From Rathayibacter tritici (GTDB lineage Bacteria > Actinomycetota > Actinomycetes > Actinomycetales > Microbacteriaceae): a stretch of 64,000 nucleotides of DNA. The position numbers and the translations under genes are program-made. This document shows, piece by piece, positions 8,108 through 16,846 of the stretch. The notes below the pieces were generated by a model. That model had not been told where the DNA came from. It did not search any database and saw nothing but the letters and a program-made list of their open reading frames with translations. Numbering within the stretch: position 1 is the stretch's first letter; every line of letters begins with the position of its first letter. Location of the stretch: contig NZ_PSWS01000001.1 of NCBI RefSeq assembly GCF_002932875.1, forward strand, positions 52,475 to 116,474, given 5' to 3'.

Positions 8108-9079
8108 CTACGCTCGGCTCGCCTCGTCGAGGGCCGCAAGCTCCTCGGTGCTCAGTTCGAGGGACGCCGAGGCGACCAGCGCGGGCAGCTGCTCCATCAC
8201 GCGGGCGCTCGCGATCGGAGCGACGACGCCGGACTGCGAGCGGAGCCACGCGAGCGCGACCGTCGCCACCTCGGCTCCGTGCGCCTCCGCCGTCGCATCG
8301 AGGGCCGCGAGCACCCGCCGGCCGCGGCCGTCCAGGTAACGGGCGGCGCCATCGGCCCGTGGACCGTCAGGGGTCGAGCCGTCGCGGTACTTGCCGGTCA
8401 GGAATCCGGAGGCGAGGGCGTAATAGGGGACGACGGCCAGCCCCGCTTCGCGCGCGAGCGGCAGCAGGTCCGCCTCGATCCCCCGCTCGACGAGGTTGTA
8501 GTGCGGCTGCAGGGCGACGGGCTTATGCAGCCCCTCCTCGCCCGCGACGCGCAGCCACTCGGCGATGCGCTCGGCGCTGAGGTTCGACACTCCGATCGCG
8601 CGGATCAGGCCCTGGTCGACGAGCTCCGAGAAGACGGCGGCGATGTCGGCCATCGGCACGGCTGCATCGTCGAAGTGGGCGTAGTAGAGATCGATCCGGT
8701 CGGTGCCGAGCCGCTCAAGGGAGGCGCGGGCGGCCGCGCGCACAGTATCGGGAGCGAGACCGGTGAACTGCGGGTGCCGACCCACTTTCGTCGCGATCAC
8801 CACGTCGTCGCGGGAGCCCGAGCGCTGCGACAGCCACTCGCCGATGATCGTCTCGGACTCGCCGCCCCTGTTACCGGGCGCCCACGCGGAGTAGGAGTCG
8901 GCGGTGTCGATGAAGTCGCCGCCGGCGGCCGTGTAGCCGTCGAGGACGTCGAAGGAGGTCTGCCGGCCCGCCGTCCAGCCGAAGACATTGCCGCCGAGCG
9001 AGAGCGGGAACACGTCGATGCCGGAGTCGCCGAGCGGTGCGCGGGTGAGGGAGGAGGATGCTGCGCTGTCGATGGTCAT
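8108..9079 (-). CDS. Aldo/keto reductase
   Basis: A 323-aa NADPH-dependent oxidoreductase of the aldo/keto reductase superfamily with a TIM-barrel fold. Visible are LGGNVFGW, DTADSYS (catalytic Asp and Tyr region), the Lys in VVIATKVGRHP, RIDLYYAHF (catalytic His) and GVSNLSAERI. The C-terminal cofactor region reads VVAPIASARVMEQL. The ATG at 9079 lacks a clear Shine-Dalgarno; longer starts would add an Arg-rich, non-conserved stretch. The substrate is unknown; the close class is that of YghZ/general stress protein 69-like enzymes. Confidence 0.9.
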   Translation of the reverse strand: MTIDSAASSSLTRAPLGDSGIDVFPLSLGGNVFGWTAGRQTSFDVLDGYTAAGGDFIDTADSYSAWAPGNRGGESETIIGEWLSQRSGSRDDVVIATKVGRHPQFTGLAPDTVRAAARASLERLGTDRIDLYYAHFDDAAVPMADIAAVFSELVDQGLIRAIGVSNLSAERIAEWLRVAGEEGLHKPVALQPHYNLVERGIEADLLPLAREAGLAVVPYYALASGFLTGKYRDGSTPDGPRADGAARYLDGRGRRVLAALDATAEAHGAEVATVALAWLRSQSGVVAPIASARVMEQLPALVASASLELSTEELAALDEASRA

Positions 9080-9151
9080 TCTGTGATTCAAGACCCGCCG
9101 CGAGCCTCGATCGATCCCCCTCCCGCGCATGCGCGGGAAGGACTCAGGCTC

Positions 9152-10042
9152 TCAGCGCCGCGGGTAGTCGGCGTAGGCGAAGCGGGTGGAGTCGGGCGCC
9201 CATCCGGAGACGTTAGTCGTGCCCTGCCCGCCGTGGAGGCGCTGGAGCACGCGCCCGGGCTCTCGGGTCTCGCGGGCCTCCAGCTCGAGCAGCCGCAGCT
9301 CGACGTCGACGTTCTCCGGGTGTCCCGTCGTGCCCGCCGGGTAGGAGAGGTAGAGCAGGTGAGCGCCGTCCGGTGACTCGTGAGGGAACCAGTCGACGGT
9401 GGCCGACTCGACCAGCCGCGTGAGGCCGGAACCGTCGAGGCCGATGCGGAAGAGTTGCGCGCCTCCTCCTGCCCGCTCGGAGGTGAACACGAGGGTGTGT
9501 CCGTCGGCTGAGACGTCGACCCCGTCGTCGGCGGAGGCGTCGTCGGTCAGCGCGGTGAGGGCGCCGCCGCCGGCCGACATCGTGTAAACGTCAGTCCGCC
9601 ATCCGCCGGAGGCGTCACCGCCGCCGATCACCGCGAGCGTCGCTCCGTCCGGCGAGATGCCGTGCAGGTAGTGCTTGAAGCGGACGCCCTCGCGCGCGGT
9701 CGTCAGACGCCGGGCGGGAGCGGAGCCGTCGAGCTGCACCGCGTAGAGGTGCCCGTCGCGTGCTGAAACGTACGCGACGCCTCCGGACGGAGCGAGCACG
9801 TGGTCGTTGTTGAGCTCGGCCGGCACCCCGGCGAGCGGAATCGGTTCGAGCTCGGCCGGGCCCTCGAGCGGCAGCCGGAAGAGGCGGCCGTCGCCGTTCA
9901 CGATCAGCGCCGCCCCGTCCGGAGTCCAGTTCGGCGCCTCGACCAGGACCGAGTCGGACTCGAAGACGGTCCTCGGCTCTGCGGTCGCGAGGTCGTAGAC
10001 GCGGAGACGGCAGAGCTGGTCGGGCAGGAGGGAGCGGGCCAT
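9152..10042 (-). CDS. TolB-like beta-propeller protein
   Basis: A 296-aa protein with repeated PD40-type blades: APNWTPDGAALIVNG, HGISPDGATLAVIGG, VDVSADGHTLVFTSE, HESPDGAHLLYLSY and SGWAPDSTRFAYAD. No signal peptide and no peptidase domain are seen, so it is a cytoplasmic six-bladed propeller resembling the periplasmic part of TolB rather than TolB itself. It lies downstream of and divergent from the Mrp operon and 72 bp from the reductase gene. Its partner is unknown. Similar proteins in actinobacteria are annotated only as biopolymer-transporter TolB-like. Confidence 0.8.
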   Translation of the reverse strand: MARSLLPDQLCRLRVYDLATAEPRTVFESDSVLVEAPNWTPDGAALIVNGDGRLFRLPLEGPAELEPIPLAGVPAELNNDHVLAPSGGVAYVSARDGHLYAVQLDGSAPARRLTTAREGVRFKHYLHGISPDGATLAVIGGGDASGGWRTDVYTMSAGGGALTALTDDASADDGVDVSADGHTLVFTSERAGGGAQLFRIGLDGSGLTRLVESATVDWFPHESPDGAHLLYLSYPAGTTGHPENVDVELRLLELEARETREPGRVLQRLHGGQGTTNVSGWAPDSTRFAYADYPRR

Positions 10043-10172
10043 GCCCCCACGGTAGGGCCCACTCCGATCGCGACGGCTCTGGTCAAGCCTTCCCGCACTC
10101 AGCTTCCGCCGGAACGCCCTCCGTTATTCTTGGTCCACGAATGCGCTGGGTGAACCGTGGGAGGAACATGTG

Positions 10173-13100
10173 ATGCTCCTCATCCTGGTGATCTCGTTCG
10201 TGCTGGCCGTCGTCACACCCTGGCTGGTGGATCGCTTCGGCCCGACGACCTTCTACGCGCTGGCGCTCGTTCCGGCCGGCAGCTTCGTCGCCACCGCGAC
10301 CGCGCTCCCCACAATCCTCGACGGCGGTGAGATCCGCGAGACGGTGCCGTGGATTCCCGCTCTCGACATCGCGCTCTCCTTCCGGCTCGACGCGCTCTCG
10401 ATCGTCCTCGCCCTCGTGGTCAGCGGAGTCGGCGCCCTCGTCCTGGCGTACTGCGCGTCGTACTTCAGCCGCGACGAGCCCTCGCTCGGTCGCTTCGCGG
10501 CGCTCCTGTCTGCGTTCGCCGGAGTGATGTACGGCCTCGTCACGGCCGACGACGTGATCATCCTCTTCGTCTTCTGGGAGGCGACGAGCGTTCTCTCCTA
10601 CCTCCTGATCGGCCACTACAGCGGGCGCAAGGAGAGCCGGGGTGCCGGACTTCAGGCGCTGCTGGTGACGACACTCGGTGGCCTGGCGATGCTGGTCGGC
10701 ATCGTGATCCTGATCGTGCAGGCCGGTACCACCAGCCTCTCCGGGATCGTCGCCGCGGCTCCCTCCGGGCCGATCGTGTCGACGGCGCTGGTGCTCGTGC
10801 TGCTGGGCGCGTTCTCGAAGTCGGCGCTGGTCCCCTTCCACTTCTGGCTGCCGGCCGCGATGGCCGCCCCGACGCCGGTCAGCGCCTACCTGCACGCGGC
10901 GGCGATGGTGAAGGCGGGGATCTACCTCGTTGCGCGCCTCGCGCCGGGCTTCGCCGACGACTCCGTCTGGCTGCCGGTGGTGGTCAGCGTCGGCGTCTGG
11001 ACCATGCTCGTCGGCGGCTGGCGCTCGCTCCGCCAGTACGACCTCAAGCTCGTGCTCGCGTACGGCACCGTCAGCCAGCTCGGCTTCCTCACCGTCGCCG
11101 TGGGTTTCGGCTCGCGCGACGCGGCACTGGCCGGTCTGACGCTCCTGATCGCCCACGCGCTCTTCAAGGCGCTACTCTTCCTCACCGTCGGGATCATCGA
11201 TCATCGCGCCGGCACGCGCGACCTCCGCAAGCTCAGCGGTCTCGGCCGACAGGCGCCCGTCCTCGCCGCGGCCGCGCTGATCGGTGTGCTCTCGATGGCC
11301 GGCATCCCGCCGCTGCTGGGATTCGTCGCCAAGGAAGCGGTGTTCACCAGCCTGATCTCGGCGATCGAGCAGGGCTCGTTCTGGGCGTGGGTCGCGCTCG
11401 TGGGCCTCGTGCTCGGCTCGATCCTCACCGTCGCCTACTCGGCCCGCTTGTTCTGGGGCGCTTTCGCCCGCGAGAAGGGCCTCGAGGACACGCACCTGCA
11501 CGCCGAGCCGTGGACCTTCACCGCCGCTCCCGTGCTGCTCGCCGCCGCCAGCGTGATCGGCGGGCTCGCCGCCTCCGTGCTCGACCCGCTCGTGGCCGTC
11601 TCCGCCGACACCCTCCCGTCCGCGGCGCCCGACGCGGACCCGCGACTCGCAGCCGCGGCGGAGGCCTCGGACCACGGCGGCTACCACCTCGCGCTCTGGC
11701 ACGGCTTCGAGCCCGCGCTGGGTCTGAGCGCCCTCGTGATCGCGGTCGGCCTCCTCCTCTTCGCCAAGCGCGTCGCCGTCGCGCGTGCCCAGTCGATGCT
11801 GCCCAACCGGATCGACTCCGCCGAGGGCTACTGGGCCACGGTCCGCTGGCTCGACCGCGTCGCCAGCACGGTCACCGAGTCCGTGCAGCGCGGATCGCTC
11901 CCCCGCTACCTCACGGTGATCTTCGCGGTCTTCGTACTCGGCGTCGGCGGTGCGGCTGCCCTGAACCGCACCTGGCCCGGCGACCTCGTCTTCTGGGACA
12001 GCCCGGGACAGCTCGCGGTCGCGGCCGTGATGATCCTCGCGGCGCTCCTCTGCGCGATCGCGCGCAACCGCGTCGCCGCCGTGCTGCTTGCCGGGGCCAC
12101 CGGCTACGGGATGGTCGCCCTCTTCGCCCTGCAGGGCGCCCCCGACCTCGCCCTCACCCAGGCGCTGATCGAGACGGTGACGCTGGTGGTCTTCGTCCTC
12201 GTGCTGCGCCGCCTCCCCACCCGTATCGCCGCGAAGCACCAGCCGATGCGCAAGCGGCTGCGTGCCGTCATCGGCATCGCGGTCGGAGCGGTGATGGCTC
12301 TCGCCGCCACGATCGCCCTCGGAGCCCGGACCGCGACGCCGATCTCGGCGGAGCTGCCCCGGCTCGCCTACGAGGAGGGCAAGGGCCGCAACATCGTCAA
12401 CGTCCTGCTGGTCGACATCCGCGCCTGGGACACGATGGGCGAGATCTCGGTGCTGGTCGTCGTCGCTACCGGAGTCGCGAGCCTGATCTTCCTCTCCAGC
12501 AGAGCCGGAGGTGCACCCCGCCTCGAGGCGCAGGGCGCGGGCGACCGCCGCGATCGCGCGATGGACCTGACCGCCTCCTCCGACGACTCCGAGCGAGAGG
12601 GCGACCGCGGCTCCTGGCTCGTCGCGGGACGCACGCTCCGCCCCGAGAACCGCTCGATCGTGCTCGAGGTGCTGGTGCGCTTGCTGTTCCACCCCGCGAT
12701 GATCGTCTCGGTCTACCTGCTCTTCACCGGCCACAACACCCCGGGCGGAGGCTTCGCGGGCGGACTGCTCGCCGGCCTCGCCCTCGTCGCGCGCTACCTC
12801 GCCGGCGGCCGCTTCGAACTCGGCGAAGCCGCTCCGATCGACGCCGGCAAGGTGCTCGGGCTCGGCCTCTTCTTCGCCGTCGGTACCGCTGTCTCCTCCC
12901 TCGCCTTCGGCCTCGAGGTGCTGGAGTCGAGCTGGCTCGACCTCGAGGTGCCGGTGCTCGGCGAGCTCCACCTCGGCACATCCACCCTCTTCGATATCGG
13001 GGTGTACCTGATCGTGATCGGCCTCGCCCTGGACATCCTCCGCAGCCTCGGCGGCGAGGTGGACCGTCACGGCGAGGAGGCCGAGCAGGGCTCCCCCTCG

Positions 13101-13229
13101 GGCGACGGCGTGACGCACTCGACGGACAGCACCCCCGGCCCCGGCCAGGGCACCGTCGACGGACTCGAGACCACACTCCCCACGGGCTCCACCGTCATCG
13201 GCGGACCAGGCCGGGGGGACGGCACGTGA
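10173..13229 (+). CDS. mrpA: Mrp Na+/H+ antiporter subunit A with fused MrpB domain
   Basis: The largest Mrp subunit, 1018 aa with about 20 membrane helices. The first 500 residues are homologous to NuoL/ND5, with the conserved FWEATSVLSYLLIGHY helix and the Lys/His-bearing channel region (FSKSALVPFHFWLPAAMAAP). Residues of about 620-780 are the MrpA-specific MbhD/E part. The C-terminal 150 residues, after a hydrophilic linker, are a complete MrpB/MnhB domain (LLFTGHNTPGGGFAGGLLAG). ATG at 10173 lies 8 nt after GGAGG; GTG at 10170 is the alternative. Its TGA overlaps the mrpC GTG. The complex exports Na+ using the proton gradient, for pH and salt tolerance. Confidence 0.95.
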   Translation: MLLILVISFVLAVVTPWLVDRFGPTTFYALALVPAGSFVATATALPTILDGGEIRETVPWIPALDIALSFRLDALSIVLALVVSGVGALVLAYCASYFSRDEPSLGRFAALLSAFAGVMYGLVTADDVIILFVFWEATSVLSYLLIGHYSGRKESRGAGLQALLVTTLGGLAMLVGIVILIVQAGTTSLSGIVAAAPSGPIVSTALVLVLLGAFSKSALVPFHFWLPAAMAAPTPVSAYLHAAAMVKAGIYLVARLAPGFADDSVWLPVVVSVGVWTMLVGGWRSLRQYDLKLVLAYGTVSQLGFLTVAVGFGSRDAALAGLTLLIAHALFKALLFLTVGIIDHRAGTRDLRKLSGLGRQAPVLAAAALIGVLSMAGIPPLLGFVAKEAVFTSLISAIEQGSFWAWVALVGLVLGSILTVAYSARLFWGAFAREKGLEDTHLHAEPWTFTAAPVLLAAASVIGGLAASVLDPLVAVSADTLPSAAPDADPRLAAAAEASDHGGYHLALWHGFEPALGLSALVIAVGLLLFAKRVAVARAQSMLPNRIDSAEGYWATVRWLDRVASTVTESVQRGSLPRYLTVIFAVFVLGVGGAAALNRTWPGDLVFWDSPGQLAVAAVMILAALLCAIARNRVAAVLLAGATGYGMVALFALQGAPDLALTQALIETVTLVVFVLVLRRLPTRIAAKHQPMRKRLRAVIGIAVGAVMALAATIALGARTATPISAELPRLAYEEGKGRNIVNVLLVDIRAWDTMGEISVLVVVATGVASLIFLSSRAGGAPRLEAQGAGDRRDRAMDLTASSDDSEREGDRGSWLVAGRTLRPENRSIVLEVLVRLLFHPAMIVSVYLLFTGHNTPGGGFAGGLLAGLALVARYLAGGRFELGEAAPIDAGKVLGLGLFFAVGTAVSSLAFGLEVLESSWLDLEVPVLGELHLGTSTLFDIGVYLIVIGLALDILRSLGGEVDRHGEEAEQGSPSGDGVTHSTDSTPGPGQGTVDGLETTLPTGSTVIGGPGRGDGT

Positions 13230-13726
13230 GCATCACCCTCGTCCTCGTCGTCGTGATGGCGGTGCTGTACGCCGCGGGCGTCTACCAGATGCTTGAGCGC
13301 AGCCTCACCCGGATCCTGATCGGGTTCCTGCTCGTCGGGAACGCGACCAACATCCTCATCCTGCTGATGGCCGGCCGCTCAGGCATCGCGCCGTTCGTCT
13401 CCGACGACGGCCGCTCCTACGAGCAGATCGCCGCCGAGATGGCCGACCCGCTGCCGCAGGCGCTGATCCTGACGGCGATCGTCATCACCTTCGGAGTGTC
13501 CGCCTTCCTCCTCGCGATGATCTACCGGCGCTGGCGCCTCGCCAACGCCGACCAGGTGGAGGACGACGAGACCGACGCCTCCGTCCGCGAGGACGCGGCG
13601 GGCATCTCGGCGCAGACGACCGCCGATGACCGGGCGCTCGACGTGCTGCTCGAATCCAGCGACGAGGGCACCGCCGCCAAGCACGGGGAGAGCGCCATGA
13701 CCGATGACAGGAAGGAGGACCGATGA
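13226..13726 (+). CDS. mrpC: Mrp antiporter subunit C
   Basis: A NuoK-like subunit of 166 aa. It starts at GTG 13226, overlapping the mrpA stop (GTGA). Three membrane helices fill the first 110 residues (LVLVVVMAVLYAAGVYQML, LIGFLLVGNATNILILLM, ALILTAIVITFGVSAFLLAM). The hydrophilic C-terminal tail of about 55 residues is acidic and longer than in many MrpC proteins. Its ATGA overlap with mrpD shows tight coupling. Confidence 0.95.
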   Translation: MSITLVLVVVMAVLYAAGVYQMLERSLTRILIGFLLVGNATNILILLMAGRSGIAPFVSDDGRSYEQIAAEMADPLPQALILTAIVITFGVSAFLLAMIYRRWRLANADQVEDDETDASVREDAAGISAQTTADDRALDVLLESSDEGTAAKHGESAMTDDRKEDR

Positions 13727-15318
13727 ACGCCCTGATCCCGCTCGTCGTCACCCTCCCCCTCCTGGGAGCGGCCGTCGCGCTGATCCTCGGCCGCCACCGG
13801 CGCGCGCAGATCACGGTGAACATCGTCACGCTCTCCACTGTGCTGGTGATCTCCTCGGTGATGCTCGTTCTCGTCCTCACCGGCGACGGAGGCGGCAACG
13901 CCGTCTACGTGGGCGGCTGGGAGCCGCCGTGGGGCATCGTGCTCGTCGTCGATCCGCTCGCCGCCCTGATGCTCGTGATCACCTCGATCACGCTGCTGGG
14001 CGTCCTGCTCTTCTCCGTCGGCCAAGGCCTGGTCGACGGCAACCGCGAAACGCCGGTGACGATCTTCCATCCGACCTACCTGATCCTCTCGGCGGGCATC
14101 CTCAACGCCTTCGTCGCGGGCGATCTGTTCAACCTCTACGTCGGCTTCGAGATCCTGCTCGCCGCGAGCTACGTGCTCATTACCCTGGGCGGCACTGCGC
14201 CGCGCATCCGAGCCGGCACGACCTATGTGGTCGTCAGCCTGGTCTCGAGCGTGTTCTTCCTCTCGGCAATCGGCCTGCTCTACGGGGCGACCGGCACCGT
14301 CAACATGGCGCAGCTCTCGATCCGGATCGCCGAGCTCCCCGCCGACGTGCAGCTGGTCCTGCACGTGGTGCTCTTGCTGGGCTTCGGGATCAAGGCGGCC
14401 GTGTTCCCGCTGTCGTTCTGGCTCCCGGACTCGTACCCCACGGCTCCCGCTCCCGTCACCGCGGTCTTCGCCGGGCTGCTCACGAAGGTCGGCGTGTATG
14501 CGCTGATCCGCACCGAGACTCTGCTCTTCCCAGGCGGCAGGCTGAGCGACGTCCTGCTGGTGGTGGCGCTCCTGACACTGATCGTCGGCATCCTCGGCGC
14601 GGTCGCGCAGGCCGACATCAAGCGGATGCTGTCCTTCACACTGGTCTCGCACATCGGCTACATGGTGTTCGGGATCGCGGTGGGCACCCCGGCCGGTTAC
14701 GCCGCGACGATCTTCTATGTCATCCACCACATCACGGTGCAGACGACGCTGTTCCTCGCGACCGGTCTGATCGAGCGGGTCGGCGGCACCACGTCGATCC
14801 TGCGCCTGGGTGGGCTGCTGAAGGCCTCGCCGCTGCTCGCGCTGCTCTACTTCATCCCCGCGATGAACCTCGGCGGTATCCCGCCGTTCACCGGCTTCCT
14901 CGGCAAGGTGGGGCTTTTCGTCGCCGGCACGGAGTCGGCCGTCGACCAGCCGTCCTGGCTGATCTGGGCCGTCATCGCCGCCGGGGCCGTGACCTCGCTA
15001 CTGACGCTCTACGCGGTCGCCCGCGTCTGGAACATGGTCTTCTGGCGCCGCCAGGAGGAGGTGCCCGGCTACGAGTCCCCCCTGATCGACCAGCTGCAGG
15101 AGGACCCGCACGACACGGGCAGCATCCGCACCCGTCACTCGCCGCCGATGATGGTGCTCGCCACCGCGGGCATGGTCGTGGTCGGAGTTGTACTCACCAT
15201 CGGCGCCGGACCGCTCTACGACGCGAGTGAGCACGCCGCGAACGCGGTCGCCGATCCCGCGACCTACATTGCGACCGTTTACCGCGAGTCGTCCTTCGGA
15301 GAGGAGGGGCCGCGATGA
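13723..15318 (+). CDS. mrpD: Mrp antiporter subunit D
   Basis: A NuoM/NuoN-like subunit of 531 aa with about 14 membrane helices. Key features are FNLYVGFEILLAASYVLI, the Lys-bearing GFGIKAAVFPLSFWLPDSYP, and FAGLLTKVGVYALIRTE. The acidic and Lys residues of these helices form the second proton channel of the complex, paired with MrpA. The ATG overlaps the mrpC stop by 4 bp and its stop overlaps mrpE by 4 bp. Confidence 0.95.
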   Translation: MNALIPLVVTLPLLGAAVALILGRHRRAQITVNIVTLSTVLVISSVMLVLVLTGDGGGNAVYVGGWEPPWGIVLVVDPLAALMLVITSITLLGVLLFSVGQGLVDGNRETPVTIFHPTYLILSAGILNAFVAGDLFNLYVGFEILLAASYVLITLGGTAPRIRAGTTYVVVSLVSSVFFLSAIGLLYGATGTVNMAQLSIRIAELPADVQLVLHVVLLLGFGIKAAVFPLSFWLPDSYPTAPAPVTAVFAGLLTKVGVYALIRTETLLFPGGRLSDVLLVVALLTLIVGILGAVAQADIKRMLSFTLVSHIGYMVFGIAVGTPAGYAATIFYVIHHITVQTTLFLATGLIERVGGTTSILRLGGLLKASPLLALLYFIPAMNLGGIPPFTGFLGKVGLFVAGTESAVDQPSWLIWAVIAAGAVTSLLTLYAVARVWNMVFWRRQEEVPGYESPLIDQLQEDPHDTGSIRTRHSPPMMVLATAGMVVVGVVLTIGAGPLYDASEHAANAVADPATYIATVYRESSFGEEGPR

Positions 15319-15887
15319 GCCCCCGCCGCCGCGTCGACATTTGGAACCGCGTCGCGATGTTCGCGACCCTCGTCGGCATCTGGGTGCTGCTCTGGGACGA
15401 CGTCTCGGTGCTGTCGATCGTCACCGGCTTGCTGATCGCCCTGCTGATCACGCGGGTGTTCTACCTGCCGCCGGTCGAGTTCTCGAACCGCATCAATCCG
15501 TGGTTCGTGCTCCTCTTCCTCCTGCGCCTGCTGGCCGACATCGCGGTGGCCTCGGTGCGCGTGTCCTGGCAGATCCTGACGCTGCCGGTCCCGGTGCACA
15601 ACGCCATCGTCGCCGTGCACCTGCGCAGCCGCTCCGAGGGGATGCTGGTGTGGACGACCGAGGCCGTCTCGCTCGTGCCCGGTTCCCTCGTGATCGACGT
15701 CGACCCGCAGCTGAACGTGCTCTACCTGCACGTGCTCGGCGTGACCCACGACGAGGGCGAGCGGATCGAGGAGGTTCGCCGCACGGTGCTGCGGACGGAG
15801 GCGCGCATCGTCCGCGCTATTGGCTCCCGCGAGGATGTGCAGCGGGTGAGCCGGCCGCTCGAGGCCGGGGCGGGGGCGGTCCGGTGA
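15315..15887 (+). CDS. mrpE: Mrp antiporter subunit E
   Basis: A 190-aa subunit with two N-terminal membrane helices (ATLVGIWVLLWDDVSVLSIV and the following segment, then PWFVLLFLLRLLADIAVASV) and a soluble C-terminal alpha/beta domain containing SLVPGSLVIDVDPQLNVLYL. In Mrp complexes it helps assemble the smaller subunits. The start is ATGA-coupled to mrpD; the stop overlaps mrpF. Confidence 0.93.
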   Translation: MSPRRRVDIWNRVAMFATLVGIWVLLWDDVSVLSIVTGLLIALLITRVFYLPPVEFSNRINPWFVLLFLLRLLADIAVASVRVSWQILTLPVPVHNAIVAVHLRSRSEGMLVWTTEAVSLVPGSLVIDVDPQLNVLYLHVLGVTHDEGERIEEVRRTVLRTEARIVRAIGSREDVQRVSRPLEAGAGAVR

Positions 15888-16150
15888 TCGACTGGCTGTT
15901 CTGGATCCTGGTGCCCGTATTCGGTGCCGCGTGCCTGCTCGCGCTCGTGCGCATCCTCCGCGGGCCCTCGGTGCTCGACCGCGTGGTCGCCGCCGACGTG
16001 CTTGTCGCAACGATCATCTGCGGGATCGGCGCCGAGATGGCCGTCAATCACCATGCGCGGACCCTGCCCGTCGCGCTCGGACTCGCGCTCTTCGCCGTCT
16101 TCGGCTCGATCAGCGTCGCCAAATTCATGGCCAACCGCGAGGAGGACTGA
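15884..16150 (+). CDS. mrpF: Mrp antiporter subunit F
   Basis: An 88-aa protein with three membrane helices: LFWILVPVFGAACLLALVRI, then RGPSVLDRVVAADVLVATII (the conserved GPSxxDRVVAxD signature with a membrane-embedded Asp implicated in Na+ transport), and LPVALGLALFAVFGSISVA. GTG at 15884 overlaps the mrpE stop. Confidence 0.94.
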   Translation: MIDWLFWILVPVFGAACLLALVRILRGPSVLDRVVAADVLVATIICGIGAEMAVNHHARTLPVALGLALFAVFGSISVAKFMANREED

Positions 16151-16151
16151 C

Positions 16152-16604
16152 ATGAACCTGTTCTTCGACGTGCTCACCGCGGTGCTCCTACTGGTTGGCG
16201 CCCTGCTCTCGCTCGTCGCGGCGATCGGGCTCATGCGCTTCGACGACCTGCTCTCGCGGATGCACGCGGGCACCAAGCCGCAGGTGCTCGGCCTGATCTG
16301 CGTGATGCTCGCGGTCGCCATCCGGAACCCCGGCTTCGCCGCCGCGGGGACGATCGTGCTGGTGATCGGCTTTCAGCTGCTGACCGTGCCCGTCTCGGCG
16401 CACATGGTCGGCCGCGCTGCCTACCGGGCCGAGGCCGTCTCGCCGGGGTACCTGGTCGCCGACGAGCTCGCGGAGGCGGTCAGCCGCGCCGACGAGCAGG
16501 CCCGCGCGACCGGCCCCGAGACAGGGCACGCATCCGAGGAGCGGGCGCGGACCTCCTCCTCGCCGCCGCCCGAGGATGAGGACGGCCCGACCGCGACCGC
16601 CTAG
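16152..16604 (+). CDS. mrpG: Mrp antiporter subunit G
   Basis: The last operon gene, 150 aa. Three membrane helices hold the family core: GLMRFDDLLSRMHAGTKPQV (the RhxDxxxRxHAxTK-type motif) and TIVLVIGFQLLTVPVSAHM, followed by GRAAYR. A hydrophilic tail of about 50 residues ends in Ser/Pro/Glu-rich sequence. One base separates its ATG from the mrpF stop. The stop codon touches the end of a convergent small gene. Confidence 0.93.
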   Translation: MNLFFDVLTAVLLLVGALLSLVAAIGLMRFDDLLSRMHAGTKPQVLGLICVMLAVAIRNPGFAAAGTIVLVIGFQLLTVPVSAHMVGRAAYRAEAVSPGYLVADELAEAVSRADEQARATGPETGHASEERARTSSSPPPEDEDGPTATA

Positions 16605-16774
16605 CCAGCGAGGACGAGCTGCACGAGCGCCGCTCCGGTCAGACCGCGCAGGGCGACACCGCCGATCGCGAGCGTGGCCGCGATCAGGCCGACGACGAGC
16701 AGCACCAGCAACGGCACCACCCAGAGCAGCGCCCGGCGGCGCCGCGCCCGGGCCTCATCCGGCGTCTCCTCCAT
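16601..16774 (-). CDS. Small single-span membrane protein
   Basis: 57 aa: an acidic and Arg-rich N-terminus (MEETPDEARARRRR) followed by one long hydrophobic stretch (ALLWVVPLLVLLVVGLIAAT) and a second weakly hydrophobic end. It is convergent with mrpG and overlaps its stop codon by 4 bp. Positive-inside rule places the N-terminus in the cytoplasm. The family was not recognised. GTG at 16777 is an alternative start. Confidence 0.6.
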   Translation of the reverse strand: MEETPDEARARRRRALLWVVPLLVLLVVGLIAATLAIGGVALRGLTGAALVQLVLAG

Positions 16775-16846
16775 CACCCATCGACTGTACGGGACAGCGG
16801 AGGGGACGCCAGCGCCCCGTCGGCGACGCCCGATAAACTGAGCACC

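Noticed and set aside
11172-13118. A 648-codon frame antisense to mrpA
   Set aside because: Composition (Glu/Arg/Asp/His/Gly) is that of antisense frames of hydrophobic GC-rich genes; no motif, and mrpA is unambiguous.
10349-13225. A long plus-strand frame through mrpA
   Set aside because: Only its last 167 codons (mrpC) are real; the rest is an Arg/Pro-rich shadow of mrpA in another frame.
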